Source: Bacillota bacterium
GTDB taxonomy: Bacteria; Bacillota; Clostridia; Christensenellales; SZUA-584
Direction: 5' to 3'
DNA length: 64,000 nucleotides
Assembly: GCA_023461435.1 (NCBI GenBank)
Contig: JAEYLC010000031.1
Location: 1 to 64,000, forward strand
Part shown: positions 45,934-55,409 of the stretch, one piece after another
How positions within the stretch are numbered: position 1 is the stretch's first letter
Layout of the letters: each line of letters starts with the position of its first letter
The notes under the pieces: model-generated
What the model was told of the DNA's origin: nothing
The model's input: only the letters and a program-made list of their open reading frames with translations
Database searches by the model: none
Position numbers and translations under genes: made by a program

Positions 45934-46248
45934 GGTGAAAGTCAATATGATTCGGTGGATGAATGGTTGTCGTTTTTTATTCTTTGCTGTTTCACGCTGT
46001 AACTAATATAATTGTCCATACTTAAAAAATCAATTGAAGAAAATGTAAAAAGATAGACAGTATTGATTTATTATGTATAAAAAGTGGTTATATGTTTGAA
46101 TTGCATGATAATTTATACATTTTCGGCAGCCATCTTAAAAATATAGAGTTGACGGCCACCGATAAATCTCCCCGGCAGGAGACGGATAATGTTTACTAAT
46201 GATGGCCTTAATAGTATGATGAGATAGAAAGAACAAGGAGATAACTTC

Positions 46249-47613
46249 ATGGCGACGACACGGATCGAAAATGCGAAGGCGATTGTCACAGCGGATCAAA
46301 ACGACTCGATTATCTGCGACGGCAGCATATTCATTGACGATAATGTGATTAAATATATCGGAAAAGAAAAAAAGCAAGCGGATCATGTGATAGACGCCAG
46401 GGGCTGTTACATCTACCCGGGGCTCATCAATACGCATCATCATCTGTATCAGACGTTCACAAGAAATCTGCCGCAGGTGCAGAATATGGAGCTGTTTGAT
46501 TGGCTGGTCACGCTCTATGAGATATGGAGAGGGCTTAACAACGACTGCATTTACTACAGCACGCTGGCGGGCGTCGGCGAGCTTGCCAAATACGGATGCA
46601 CAACGTGTATGGACCATCATTACGTGTTCCCGAAAACCGGCTCCGATGAATTCATCGATCAGCAGTTTCGGGCGGCCGATCAGATCGGCGTGCGTTTTCA
46701 CGCGACGCGCGGCAGTATGTCGAGAGGCAAAAGCGACGGAGGGCTGCCGCCGGACGATCTGGTTCAGAGCGTCGACAAGATTTTGAGCGACAGCGAACGT
46801 CTCGTGAAAAAATACCACGATACTTCAAAATTTGCGATGCATGAGGTTTCGCTCGCGCCATGTTCCCCGTTCAGCGTGACGACCGAGCTGCTGAAGGAAT
46901 CGGCAGTGCTGGCCCGGCGCCTTGGCGTGCGCCTGCATACGCACCTGTGCGAAACGAAGGATGAGGAGAGGTACTGCCTTGAAACGGTGGGGATGCGCCC
47001 GCTCGACTATATGGGAGAATGCGGCTGGGTCGGGCCGGATGTCTGGTACGCGCACGGGATCCACTTTAACGATGAAGAGCTCAAGCTTCTCGCCGAGACG
47101 GGTACCGGCATCGCGCATTGTCCTGTTTCGAATATGAAGCTCGCGTCCGGCGTGTGCCGGATACCCGATATGCTTGCCCTCGGAGTGCCTGTGGGGCTTG
47201 CGGTGGACGGCAGCGCGAGCAACGATTGCTCCAACCTGATGGCCGAGATCCGGTCGTCCTATCTTGTGAACAGGCTGACGTACAGCAACAAAGCGCCGAC
47301 GGGCTACGATATATTGAAGCTCGCGACAGTCGGCAGCGCAAAACTGCTCGGCCGCGACGATATCGGCTCGCTTGAGGTGGGCAAAGCGGCGGACCTTTTC
47401 ATGATCGATGTCGATATTTTGGAGCTGGCGGGCACACACCTCGATCCGGCAGGCCTGCTCGGTACTGTCGGGTACTCTCGTCCCGCCAAAATGGTGATGG
47501 CAAACGGCAAAGTCATCGTGAGGGACGGGCAGCTCACGGGCATCGATGAAAAGCAGGTTTTTGAAAAATCCAACGCGCTTGTCGACACCATGCTGAGGAA
47601 GGCCTTGCGCTGA
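46249..47613 (+). CDS. Amidohydrolase, 8-oxoguanine deaminase-like
   Basis: 454 residues. The metal ligands are in LINTHHHLYQTFTRNLP (His-x-His), HTHLCE, AHGIHF and VDGSASND, the order of the ATZ/TRZ-type deaminases. LFDWLVTLYEIWRGL and CMDHHYVFP are found in 8-oxoguanine deaminases. The enzyme should hydrolytically deaminate a purine, pyrimidine or triazine ring. AAGGAG is upstream. It is alone except for the following cyclase-family gene, which has its own promoter-like TATAAT (47732-47737). Confidence 0.85.
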   Translation: MATTRIENAKAIVTADQNDSIICDGSIFIDDNVIKYIGKEKKQADHVIDARGCYIYPGLINTHHHLYQTFTRNLPQVQNMELFDWLVTLYEIWRGLNNDCIYYSTLAGVGELAKYGCTTCMDHHYVFPKTGSDEFIDQQFRAADQIGVRFHATRGSMSRGKSDGGLPPDDLVQSVDKILSDSERLVKKYHDTSKFAMHEVSLAPCSPFSVTTELLKESAVLARRLGVRLHTHLCETKDEERYCLETVGMRPLDYMGECGWVGPDVWYAHGIHFNDEELKLLAETGTGIAHCPVSNMKLASGVCRIPDMLALGVPVGLAVDGSASNDCSNLMAEIRSSYLVNRLTYSNKAPTGYDILKLATVGSAKLLGRDDIGSLEVGKAADLFMIDVDILELAGTHLDPAGLLGTVGYSRPAKMVMANGKVIVRDGQLTGIDEKQVFEKSNALVDTMLRKALR

Positions 47614-47769
47614 GCGCTACCGAACCGGCTGGGTACGGGAAGTGTGGAATGCGGCTCGTGACAAATATTGATTCATCTTAAAAGACAAACCAATCACGCC
47701 GATTGATGTTTTCACAGCCATATTGTCATGGTATAATGGCTTGGTACCGGGAAGAGGAGGGCAGACAAA

Positions 47770-48333
47770 ATGCTGACAGACATCACACTCGAGATCACGC
47801 CGGAAATGACGAAGGATGCGCAGGAAAACGAGAAAAAGGCGCTGTCCGGGCACTTGGGCACCCATTTTGACGTGATGAATAAGGTGTTTCCTTTGGAATA
47901 CACCACGCGCAAGGCTGTCGTTTTTGACGTATCCGCGGTGAACGGCCGGGATATCGAATCGGCGGATATCGACATTGAGCTGATTGAAAAGGACATGTTT
48001 GTCGCTTTTTATACGGGCTTTATCGAGCGGGAGCCCTACGGCACCCCAGCCTATTTTTCAGAGCATCCGCAGCTTTCGGACAGGCTGATCGACGCGCTGC
48101 TGGAGCGCGGTATCTCCATGATCGGCATCGATTTTGCCGGAATCAGAAGAGGCCGTGAACACACACCTAAGGATCAGTACTGTGCGGACAGAGGCGTATT
48201 CATTATTGAAAATTTGTGCAACTTAAAATCGTTGACCGGAACTAAGCCATACGCCGCTTTCACGGCGAATACGTATCCGCTGCGGTGGGCGGGCATGACC
48301 GGTTTGCCGTGCAGGGTTATTGCGTCTTTTTAA
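47770..48333 (+). CDS. Cyclase-family protein (kynurenine formamidase-like)
   Basis: 187 residues. The metal motif HxGTHxD appears as GHLGTHFDV near residue 37, and the central GIDFAGIRRG and C-terminal NLKSLTG agree with the cyclase family (PF04199). Members hydrolyse amides or lactams such as N-formylkynurenine or isatin. The sequence is shorter than most (about 200-260). GAGGAGGG is upstream. Its substrate is unknown; adjacency to the deaminase may hint at a heterocycle breakdown pair. Confidence 0.8.
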   Translation: MLTDITLEITPEMTKDAQENEKKALSGHLGTHFDVMNKVFPLEYTTRKAVVFDVSAVNGRDIESADIDIELIEKDMFVAFYTGFIEREPYGTPAYFSEHPQLSDRLIDALLERGISMIGIDFAGIRRGREHTPKDQYCADRGVFIIENLCNLKSLTGTKPYAAFTANTYPLRWAGMTGLPCRVIASF

Positions 48334-48410
48334 CACGGGCAAGTGATATTTTTACGGATTTTTGGATACTTAATGGTAATACATATTACAAACAATTTAT
48401 GGAGGTAGCC

Positions 48411-49640
48411 ATGACATTGCGTAATGACGCTGAAATGATCATAACAGCTGCGATTCGATCGGCGCTGCCGGACGCGGCAGTCACCCGGGCGCTCGAGAAT
48501 AAAAGGTTCCCCGGCAGGGTATTTCTTGTTTCGGCGGGTAAAGCCGCCTGGCAGATGGCCAAGGCCGCTGTCGATATCATGGAAGACACGATTGCCAAGG
48601 GCATCGTGATCACCAAATACGATCATTCGCGCGGCGAAATCGCCCGCACGTGCATCCATGAGGCGGGGCATCCCGTGCCCGACGACAATTCTTTTCGTGC
48701 GGCAGAAGAGGCGCTAAAGCTCACATCGGGGTTATGCCCCGACGATACCGTGCTGTTTCTTTTGTCGGGCGGCGGGTCCGCGCTGTTTGAGAAGCCGCTC
48801 GTGCCTGCGGCCGAGCTGCAGGATATCACGAAGCAGCTGCTCGCCTGCGGCGCGGACATTGTGGAGATGAACATCGTCCGCAAGCGGCTTTCCGCCGTCA
48901 AGGGCGGGCGGTTCGCGCTGCATTGCCGTCCCGCGAACGTGTTTGCCATCGTGCTGTCGGATATCATCGGCGACCCGCTCGATATGATCGCGTCGGGCCC
49001 GGCATACCCGGATGCCTCGGCCTGTGATCAGGCGCTGGACATTGCGAGACGGTACGGTCTGCGTCTCTCCGAAGAAGCGCTCGAATGTCTTAAAACCGAG
49101 ACGCCCAAGTCTCTTGACAATGTGGAGACGCTCGTCACGGGCAGCGTCAGGCAGCTCTGCGCCTCGGCGGAGGCGACATGCCGGGAGCTTGGCTACCGCC
49201 CGACGGTGCTGACCGACAGCCTTTGCTGCACCGCAAGGGATGCGGGCAGCTTCCTCGCGTCCGTGGCGCGGTACCACGAGAAAACGGACACATCTCTTGC
49301 GTTTATCGCGGGCGGGGAAACGGTGGTGCAGCTGAAAGGGAACGGCAGGGGAGGCCGCAATCAGGAGCTCGCGCTCGCGGCGGCGGCGGGAATAGTCGGC
49401 CTGAAAGACACCGCGGTTTTTTCAGTGGGCTCGGACGGCACCGACGGGCCGACCGACGCGGCCGGAGGCTATGCGGACAGACAAACCGCGCGGCGGCTTG
49501 CTGAAGCCGGCATATCCATACACGATGAGCTTGAGAACAACAATGCGTATTTTGCGCTCGAAAAGTGCGGCGGTTTGATTAAAACCGGCGCCACCGGCAC
49601 CAATGTCAACGATCTGTCGGTTTTACTGATTAAAAGATAG
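48411..49640 (+). CDS. Glycerate 2-kinase (MOFRL family)
   Basis: 409 residues from ATG 48411 (GGAGGTAGCC upstream); the longer frame overlapping the cyclase gene is not used. The family blocks SAGKAAWQMAKAA, HPVPDDNS, LSGGGSALFEKP, NIVRKRLSAVKGG, SDIIGDPLDMIASGP and, in the MOFRL domain, GGETVVQLKGNGRGGRNQELAL and GSDGTDGPTDAAGG are all present. It phosphorylates D-glycerate at C2, feeding 2-phosphoglycerate to glycolysis. The gene ends at a strong terminator facing the tartronate-semialdehyde-reductase-like gene, which could supply its glycerate. Confidence 0.92.
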   Translation: MTLRNDAEMIITAAIRSALPDAAVTRALENKRFPGRVFLVSAGKAAWQMAKAAVDIMEDTIAKGIVITKYDHSRGEIARTCIHEAGHPVPDDNSFRAAEEALKLTSGLCPDDTVLFLLSGGGSALFEKPLVPAAELQDITKQLLACGADIVEMNIVRKRLSAVKGGRFALHCRPANVFAIVLSDIIGDPLDMIASGPAYPDASACDQALDIARRYGLRLSEEALECLKTETPKSLDNVETLVTGSVRQLCASAEATCRELGYRPTVLTDSLCCTARDAGSFLASVARYHEKTDTSLAFIAGGETVVQLKGNGRGGRNQELALAAAAGIVGLKDTAVFSVGSDGTDGPTDAAGGYADRQTARRLAEAGISIHDELENNNAYFALEKCGGLIKTGATGTNVNDLSVLLIKR

Positions 49641-49652
49641 AACACCTCCATT

Positions 49653-49695
49653 AAAAGCAGGAGGCCCTCGCACCAGCGAGGGCCTCCTGCTTTTT
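49653..49695. terminator. Very strong bidirectional terminator
   Basis: A perfect 19-base stem runs from 49653-49671 (AAAAGCAGGAGGCCCTCGC) to 49676-49694 with the four-base loop ACCA. The flanking A-run and T-run make it a terminator on both strands. It lies between the convergent glycerate kinase and NAD(P)-dependent reductase genes. Confidence 0.9.
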
Positions 49696-49730
49696 GAGAG
49701 CTTGCGATAAAAAGATATGGATAAGGAGGA

Positions 49731-50618
49731 TCAGTTTTTTTTGATCTCCGTTTTCCCGATGTTTTCGTAATAGTTCGCAATCGCGCTGTGATCGCACTGA
49801 CCGCCGTCATTCGCGTGCAGGTATTGCAGCATTTCCATTACGGAGGCGGTTAATGGCAGCGGAGAGCCCACGCTGTGGCCCGTTTCAAGAGCGTTGTTCA
49901 AATCCTTGATGTGCAGGTCTACCTTGAAGCCGGGCTTAAAGTTGCGCTCAAGAATCATCGGCGCTTTTGCGTTCATCACCGTGGAACCGGCAAGCCCGCC
50001 TTTGATCGCGTTGAAAACCAGCTCCGGGTCCACACCGGCCTTGGTGGCAAGCAGAAACGCTTCCGACACCGCCGCGATATTGACCGCCACGATGATCTGG
50101 TTGGCGAGCTTTGTCGTGTTGCCCGCGCCGATGCCGCCGCAGTAAACGGCGCTGCCGCCCATTGCCATGAGAATGTCATACACTTTCTCGAAAATTTCCT
50201 TTTTGCCGCCGACCATGATGGACAGCGAGCCGTCGATCGCTTTGGGTTCTCCGCCCGAGACGGGGGCGTCCAGCATTTCCACACCCTTTTCGGTGCAGGC
50301 ATTATAAACCTCCTGAGAGGCGAGCGGCGCGATGGAGCTCATATCGATGAGTATCGTGCCCGGCTTTGCGCCCTCGAGCACGCCGTTTTTTCCGAGAACA
50401 GCCGCCTTCACATGCGGGGAGTTGGGCACGATGGTGATGACGATGCCGCATTGTGCGGCCACATCCTTCGCCGAATCCGCCGCGGCTGCGCCGGCGGCGG
50501 TCAGCGCGTTCACATTGTCGGCGACGATGTCGTAAACGACGAGCTCATGGCCTTTTTTGAGCAAATTTTTCGCCATGGGCTTGCCCATGATTCCGAGTCC
50601 GATAAAACCGATCTTCAT
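49731..50618 (-). CDS. 3-hydroxyacid dehydrogenase family (2-hydroxy-3-oxopropionate reductase-like)
   Basis: 295 residues. Rossmann start KIGFIGLGIMGKPMAKNLLK, the catalytic block LDAPVSGGEPKAIDGSLSIMVGG, the YCGGIGAGNTTKLANQI segment holding the catalytic Lys, and the C-terminal KDLNNALETGHSVGSPLPL. This pattern fits GarR/GlxR and 3-hydroxyisobutyrate dehydrogenases. The neighbouring glycerate kinase favours tartronate semialdehyde reduction to D-glycerate. It is followed on the minus strand by the strong terminator and preceded by the transketolase genes (24-base gap). Confidence 0.88.
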   Translation of the reverse strand: MKIGFIGLGIMGKPMAKNLLKKGHELVVYDIVADNVNALTAAGAAAADSAKDVAAQCGIVITIVPNSPHVKAAVLGKNGVLEGAKPGTILIDMSSIAPLASQEVYNACTEKGVEMLDAPVSGGEPKAIDGSLSIMVGGKKEIFEKVYDILMAMGGSAVYCGGIGAGNTTKLANQIIVAVNIAAVSEAFLLATKAGVDPELVFNAIKGGLAGSTVMNAKAPMILERNFKPGFKVDLHIKDLNNALETGHSVGSPLPLTASVMEMLQYLHANDGGQCDHSAIANYYENIGKTEIKKN

Positions 50619-50641
50619 AATATTTTACCTCCGTAATTGCT

Positions 50642-51577
50642 TCATTGAGCAAGATTGTGCATGCTTACGACAGCGGCCTGAATGCTCTGCGTTGTCAGAC
50701 CGAGATAATTCAAAATCTCATCATACGAGTGGGCGCTGCAGCCGAACTGGTCGCGGATGCCCACATGCTCGATGGGTTTGCCGAGGTGGCGCACGGCACG
50801 CGCGATCGCGGACCCGAGCCCGCCAACCACGCTGTGCTCTTCGACGGTCACGATGGCCTTGCAGCTGCCGACCAGACCGCAGATCAGCTGCTCATTAAGC
50901 GGCTTGATGGTGCTCACATTGATCACCTTGACGGAAATGCTGTCCTTCAGAAGCTGTGCGGCCTCGAGCGCCTTCACGCACATGTAGCCCGTGGCGAATA
51001 CAGCCACATCGCTGCCTTCTTTGAGCACCGAGGGGACGCCGATCTCAAACGGCGCGTCTTCGGCCGTTATGTCGTCGTAGTTATTGCGGTTGACGCGGAT
51101 ATAGCACGGGCCGTCGTACGCCGCTATGGCGCGGACGGCTTTGACGGTTTCGTTGGCATCGACGGGGCTGAGTACCGTCATGTTAGGGATCGCGCTCATG
51201 ATCGCGATATCCTCGACGGACTGGTGCGTCGCACCGTCCCCAAAGTCGGAGCAGCCCGCCGAAGAGCCGCAGATTTTGACGTTAAGGCGGCCGATGGCGA
51301 CCGTCTGGCGTATCTGGTCGTAGGCACGGCCCGCCGAGAAGACCGCGAACGAATTGGTGAACGCTGTTTTGCCCGACAGCGCAAGCCCCGCCGCGACCGA
51401 GGTCATGTTGGCTTCGGCAATGCCCATTTCAAAATAACGTTCGGGATAAGCGTCCTGAAACATATAAGACATCGTGGATTTTCCGAGATCGGCTTCAAGC
51501 ACAACGATGTTTGGGTTCTCTTTCCCAAGTGCCACGAGCGTGGCGCCGTAGGCTGTTCTTTGATTGCTGTAACTCAT
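50642..51577 (-). CDS. Transketolase-like, C-terminal subunit
   Basis: 311 residues holding the pyrimidine-binding and C-terminal domains of transketolase. VLEADLGKSTMSYMFQ, ERYFEMGIAEANMTSVAAGLALSG with the catalytic Glu, FGDGATHQSVEDIA and VEEHSVVGGLGSAIARAV are present. It follows its N-terminal partner by 12 bases; the two form one active enzyme. Split transketolases are common in anaerobes and also include apulose-4-phosphate transketolase (AptA/AptB). Confidence 0.92.
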   Translation of the reverse strand: MSYSNQRTAYGATLVALGKENPNIVVLEADLGKSTMSYMFQDAYPERYFEMGIAEANMTSVAAGLALSGKTAFTNSFAVFSAGRAYDQIRQTVAIGRLNVKICGSSAGCSDFGDGATHQSVEDIAIMSAIPNMTVLSPVDANETVKAVRAIAAYDGPCYIRVNRNNYDDITAEDAPFEIGVPSVLKEGSDVAVFATGYMCVKALEAAQLLKDSISVKVINVSTIKPLNEQLICGLVGSCKAIVTVEEHSVVGGLGSAIARAVRHLGKPIEHVGIRDQFGCSAHSYDEILNYLGLTTQSIQAAVVSMHNLAQ

Positions 51578-51589
51578 TGTTTGCTCCTT

Positions 51590-52420
51590 TCAGGCCAGCT
51601 CGCTGAGCGCGTGCGTATAGTTTTCTTCGGTCAGCGCGGCGTTATGGAACGCGGCGTTGTTCTCCGCAAAGCTCACACCCCGGCCCTTCACCGTGTGCGC
51701 GATGATGACGGTGGGCTGCCCTTTTATTTGATCGGCATCGTCCAGCGCCGTGAGAATCTGCGCCATGTCGTGCCCGTTGATATCGATGACATGCCACCCG
51801 AAAGCGCTCCATTTTTCATTGAGCGGATTGGTGTTAAAGCGGTCCACAATGGCGCCGGTCGCCTGAAGATCGTTTTTATCGACGATCGCGACAAGGTTGT
51901 CCGCTTTGTAGGCGCTTGCGGCCATCGCGGCCTCCCAGATCTGTCCTTCGGCGATCTCGCCGTCGCCGACCAGCACATACACCTTGCGCGCGATATTATT
52001 AAGGCGCATGCCGAGCGCCATGCCAAGGCCGACGGAGAGCCCCTGACCGAGCGAACCTGTACCGGCTTCGATTCCGGGGGTTTTGAGTACGTCGGGATGC
52101 CCTTGCAGATGCGAGCCTAAGGCTTTCGTCGTTTTCAGATCGTCCACGGGAAAGAATCCGGCTTCGGCCAGGGCCGCGTATTGTAAAATGGCGACATGGC
52201 CCTTGCTTAACAGAAACCTGTCGCGATCGGGCTTCTTGGGGTTTTTGGGGTCATAGTGCATTTTATGAAAATAGAGCGCCGAAACGACGTCCGCGGCGGA
52301 GTTCGACCCGCCGATATGGCCGGCGACACCGACGCCCATGCTGACGACCACGTCGCGCCGTAGCTGCTGCGCCTTCGCAGTCAGAGATTCGAGTTGTTGT
52401 TTGCTGTACATATCTGTCAT
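51590..52420 (-). CDS. Transketolase-like, N-terminal (ThDP-binding) subunit
   Basis: 276 residues with the thiamine-diphosphate motif GDGEIAEGQIWEAAMAASAYKADNL (split by turns). AGHIGGSNSAADVVSALYF, LSKGHVAILQYAAL and GSLGQGLSVGLGMALG are also present. It ends in HTVKGRGVSFAENNAAFHNA. It overlaps the upstream sugar isomerase/epimerase-like gene by four bases, implying co-translation. Substrate, whether ordinary pentose phosphates or branched apulose-4-P, cannot be told apart here. Confidence 0.92.
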   Translation of the reverse strand: MTDMYSKQQLESLTAKAQQLRRDVVVSMGVGVAGHIGGSNSAADVVSALYFHKMHYDPKNPKKPDRDRFLLSKGHVAILQYAALAEAGFFPVDDLKTTKALGSHLQGHPDVLKTPGIEAGTGSLGQGLSVGLGMALGMRLNNIARKVYVLVGDGEIAEGQIWEAAMAASAYKADNLVAIVDKNDLQATGAIVDRFNTNPLNEKWSAFGWHVIDINGHDMAQILTALDDADQIKGQPTVIIAHTVKGRGVSFAENNAAFHNAALTEENYTHALSELA

Positions 52421-53238
52421 TTCCTTTCATTGTGTTCGAAGTAGCTTTTGAGAAGCGCCAGCGCCGCGGGCGCGTCACGCTGCACATCCGTCGAGTACGC
52501 CTCGCAGCTGATGCGCCCGTCATAACCTGTCCTGACGACCGCGTCCGCAAGGGCGCGGTACAGCGTTCCCGATCCGTCGCTTTCGCGCGGAAACACGCGT
52601 CCAACCGGGTTGACCAAATGAATATGCGTAAGGTATGCTTTGCCGTATTCTTCGATGTGCGACAGCGGCTCGTTTTCTTCAATAAGATGATAAAGATCAA
52701 CGAGCACCTTCACTTGTGGGCCGCCCACATCGCGGGCAAGCCATGCGCCTTCCTCAAAGGTGTTGATGATATTGCATTCGGCTTTGCGCAAAGGCTCGAT
52801 GGCGATGGTGATGCCATGCTGCGCCGCAACTCCGTCCACATATTTTAAGAGGCGGACGATCTGCGCGTAAGCTTCCGATTTTGAGAAGTTCTCTGGATAC
52901 CTTTTTGCGCCGCCGCTGCCGAATACGATGTTTTTCGCGCCGAGTTCTGCCGCGGTGGCGACGGCTTGATCCACATAGGAAGAAACCGCGTTGAAATCAA
53001 CGTCCGGCCCCGTGAGCCTCATAACGGGTGGGAAAAAGTTGTTGCAGCTCTCGCACGGAAGGCCGCTTGCGCTTAAGTCTTTAAGCAGGTGCTCAAAGCC
53101 GTCTTTTGACAGGCTCATGATCTCCGAGAGAGGCAATTCCGCGTAATCGTAGCCGGAGCGGTGGAATAGCTCAAGATGCTCCGAGCCCGTGCCGCCGGGG
53201 ACAGCGGATAACATATTAAAACAGCAGCCGTATTTCAT
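52417..53238 (-). CDS. Sugar-phosphate isomerase/epimerase-like TIM barrel
   Basis: 273 residues from ATG 53238, with AAGGGA upstream. The longer frame start at 53343 has no site and lies across an operator. GAKNIVFGSGGAKRYPENF, ITIAIEPLRKAECNIINTFEEG, VLVDLYHL and LTHIHLVNP hold the metal-ligand Glu, Asp, His and Glu of the xylose-isomerase-like family. Reactions in this family include ketose epimerisation, aldose-ketose isomerisation and OiaC-type decarboxylation. It is the first gene of the operon that continues to the transketolases and reductase. Confidence 0.86.
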   Translation of the reverse strand: MKYGCCFNMLSAVPGGTGSEHLELFHRSGYDYAELPLSEIMSLSKDGFEHLLKDLSASGLPCESCNNFFPPVMRLTGPDVDFNAVSSYVDQAVATAAELGAKNIVFGSGGAKRYPENFSKSEAYAQIVRLLKYVDGVAAQHGITIAIEPLRKAECNIINTFEEGAWLARDVGGPQVKVLVDLYHLIEENEPLSHIEEYGKAYLTHIHLVNPVGRVFPRESDGSGTLYRALADAVVRTGYDGRISCEAYSTDVQRDAPAALALLKSYFEHNERK

Positions 53239-53324
53239 AAATAATCGATCCCTTACAAATATTATTTTGATACGTTCAGATGATTGCGATTCATTGCACA
53301 GAGCGAATATGCTGTTATGATAAA

Positions 53325-53344
53325 ATTGTAATACATAATACAAT
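53325..53344. promoter_or_regulatory. GntR-type operator, site A
   Basis: ATTGTA-ATACATAA-TACAAT is an inverted repeat upstream of the minus-strand isomerase/transketolase operon. It shares its core TTGTAATA-CATAATACAA with site B beside the divergent GntR gene. Confidence 0.55.
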
Positions 53345-53374
53345 TAACGTCAATGGTTTTTTTTCAGCAAAAAG

Positions 53375-53428
53375 TTGACAGAAATTGATGTGCTGTATAA
53401 AATTAAGTTTGTAATAACATAATACAAA
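53375..53428 (+). promoter_or_regulatory. Promoter plus operator site B of the GntR gene
   Basis: TTGACA (53375-53380), a 17-base spacer and TAAAAT (53398-53403) form a near-consensus promoter. Just downstream, TTTGTA (53408-53413) and TACAAA (53423-53428) form an operator like site A, over the likely start of transcription. This layout suits autorepression by the encoded GntR regulator and joint control of the divergent operon. Confidence 0.62.
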
Positions 53429-53450
53429 TACGAGTGGGGAAAGGGTCAAT

Positions 53451-54170
53451 ATGCCGGTACAATCGATCGATCGCCAGAATATATCCGAGATGGTTTTTGA
53501 GCAGCTTATGGAGCTCATCTCCTCGGGTGAATGGAAGCAGGGGGAAAAGATCCCCGCGGAAACAGAGCTCGCCGAAACCATGGGGGTTTCGCGCGTCTCG
53601 ATACGCGCTGCGCTGCAAAAGCTCTCAAGCCTTGGGCTTATTGAGCGCAAGCAGGGACGCGGCACAATCGTCTGCGATCTTTCAAGCGGGCAGCAGATCA
53701 ACAGTCTGGTTCCCATGCTTGTGCTGATGCCGCCCAATATACAGTCAATGAATGAATACCGGCTTATACTCGAATGCGGCGCGGTGGAGCTCGCCGCTCT
53801 TCGCTGCGACGATAAGATCATCAAAAGGCTCGAAGATAATCTGGCCGAGATGGAGCGCTTAAACGCTGAGAATGAGGACAGCGCGAGCGTTGACGTGGAC
53901 TTTCACCTGATCATTGCGGAAGCGACGAAAAATCCGCTGATCATCAAAACCCAGCAGATTATGAGAGACTCATTTCTGGAATGCATGCGGACATATAAAC
54001 GTTTGACGGACGTCCGCGCGGGATTTTATTACCACCGCAATCTCATCGAGGCGCTTCGTAACCGCGATGCCTACGGTGCGAGAAGGATCATGGAAGAGCA
54101 CTTGAAAAAGAATCAGCTCGATTTGGATAAAGCTGTTCAAGACAAAATGGCGCAGATGCAGGAGCCGTAA
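53451..54170 (+). CDS. GntR-family transcriptional regulator (FCD)
   Basis: 239 residues. The DNA-binding KIPAETELAETMGVSRVSIRAALQKL (split by turns) and RGTIVCDL match FadR-type proteins. The C-domain has NEYRLILECGAVELAA, VDFHLIIAEATKNPL and HRNLIEAL, carrying the metal-ligand positions. GGGAAAGGG precedes ATG. Two matching operator sites flank its promoter. It is divergent from the isomerase-transketolase-reductase operon, its probable target. Confidence 0.9.
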   Translation: MPVQSIDRQNISEMVFEQLMELISSGEWKQGEKIPAETELAETMGVSRVSIRAALQKLSSLGLIERKQGRGTIVCDLSSGQQINSLVPMLVLMPPNIQSMNEYRLILECGAVELAALRCDDKIIKRLEDNLAEMERLNAENEDSASVDVDFHLIIAEATKNPLIIKTQQIMRDSFLECMRTYKRLTDVRAGFYYHRNLIEALRNRDAYGARRIMEEHLKKNQLDLDKAVQDKMAQMQEP

Positions 54171-54204
54171 TTCAGCTCAACTGCCCGTAAGACTGAGACA
54201 AAAA

Positions 54205-54244
54205 CAGGCGTCACACCCATGCGGATATGACGCCCGTTTTTTTT
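54205..54244. terminator. Rho-independent terminator, bidirectional
   Basis: GGCGTCA (54207-54213) and TGACGCC (54228-54234) form the stem with a 14-base loop; eight T follow at 54237-54244 and A residues precede. It separates the GntR gene from the convergent transaldolase-like gene. Confidence 0.8.
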
Positions 54245-54246
54245 GT

Positions 54247-55284
54247 TTAACGTTCGGAGGCGATGAGCTTCAGGCAGTTCTGCCATGCCGATTCGAAGGA
54301 AGAACGGAAGAGGACCACGGGGCCATATTCCTCATAATCGTCGGGCGAAATTTCATTGATGCAATAAGCGCGTTTGAAATCCGGTATTTTCTCAATCAGC
54401 TCGTCGATAACGGCAGCCGGTACCGGATTGAAAAAGCGGGAGACCACGGGCGGATCGTTCTGTATCAGAGCATCCGCAGTTCCAGACCAATTGATCGTCA
54501 CGACACAGTCGGCGCCGACCATCTCGGTGAAATGGTGAAGGCCGCGCGCGCCGCCGCCGATGTAATGGCAGTCGTAGCCTTTCTGCTTGACAATTTCATA
54601 GGCTTTTTTGGCCACCGCCATGCCGCTTTGCCAGACGGCATCCTTGGAAATGTCAATATTGTCGCGTTCCACCACGTTGCTGATATGTTCGTCAAAAATG
54701 CCGGTAATGACGCTGTAGTAAAGCGGGGCAGGGTTGACCATATTGCGCGTGGTCTTCTCATACAGCTCGCACACATCCAAAACCTGCCGGACAGCCATGC
54801 ATTCAGTGGCGTTGATCGGTATGTTCAATTTGATAAGCTCCTCAATGGCAGACAAACCGCTCACAACAACGGGTATCTTGCACATGATGTTTTCCCCGGC
54901 TTCTCGGTTGAACTTTGCGAAATCAAGTATCGACCGCCTGTCTTCGCGGAATGGGTCGCCCTGGATAGACACATAACCGGCCTTGCCGTGAGAAGCGTCG
55001 AAAAGAGGCTTGAAGACCTTGACCACGCCGCCGATCAATTCACGCTGCAGTTTCATCATCGCGGCGTCGTTATCCGGCTCGGTGGACATAATGGCATGGA
55101 GCTGGTCCATCACATGAGCCTTTTCAACGGGATGCGTCATCATTTTCCATGTATAAGCAGGGTTTTGTGTACAGCCCACGGCACCGTTATCAATTGCCAG
55201 CTGTGCCTGTTCCCGCGTCACGTTATTTATCCAGAAACGCGTGGGTGTTTGGGCATGGACTCGGAAGAAATAACTGTTTTTCAT
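54247..55284 (-). CDS. Transaldolase-family protein
   Basis: 345 residues from ATG 55284, with AAGGAGA upstream; the longer frame includes the operator and is rejected. NGAVGCTQNPAYTWK (the early Asn), IMCKIPVVVSGL with the Schiff-base Lys, INATECMAV, and the long GGGARGLHHFTEMVGAD segment fit the class I transaldolase barrel, though it is more divergent than standard TalB. It should transfer or release a dihydroxyacetone unit. Flanked by two GntR genes, it has an operator-like site in its own promoter. Confidence 0.8.
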   Translation of the reverse strand: MKNSYFFRVHAQTPTRFWINNVTREQAQLAIDNGAVGCTQNPAYTWKMMTHPVEKAHVMDQLHAIMSTEPDNDAAMMKLQRELIGGVVKVFKPLFDASHGKAGYVSIQGDPFREDRRSILDFAKFNREAGENIMCKIPVVVSGLSAIEELIKLNIPINATECMAVRQVLDVCELYEKTTRNMVNPAPLYYSVITGIFDEHISNVVERDNIDISKDAVWQSGMAVAKKAYEIVKQKGYDCHYIGGGARGLHHFTEMVGADCVVTINWSGTADALIQNDPPVVSRFFNPVPAAVIDELIEKIPDFKRAYCINEISPDDYEEYGPVVLFRSSFESAWQNCLKLIASER

Positions 55285-55409
55285 GTTGACTCTCCTTAGA
55301 AACAATATTTTGTGATATTCAGGCGTATGAAACAGCCGGCTGGTGCGTCCCATGACAAACGCGCGGAATCGGCCGTTCACGCAGCCCATTAAACAATATA
55401 ATGATAATA

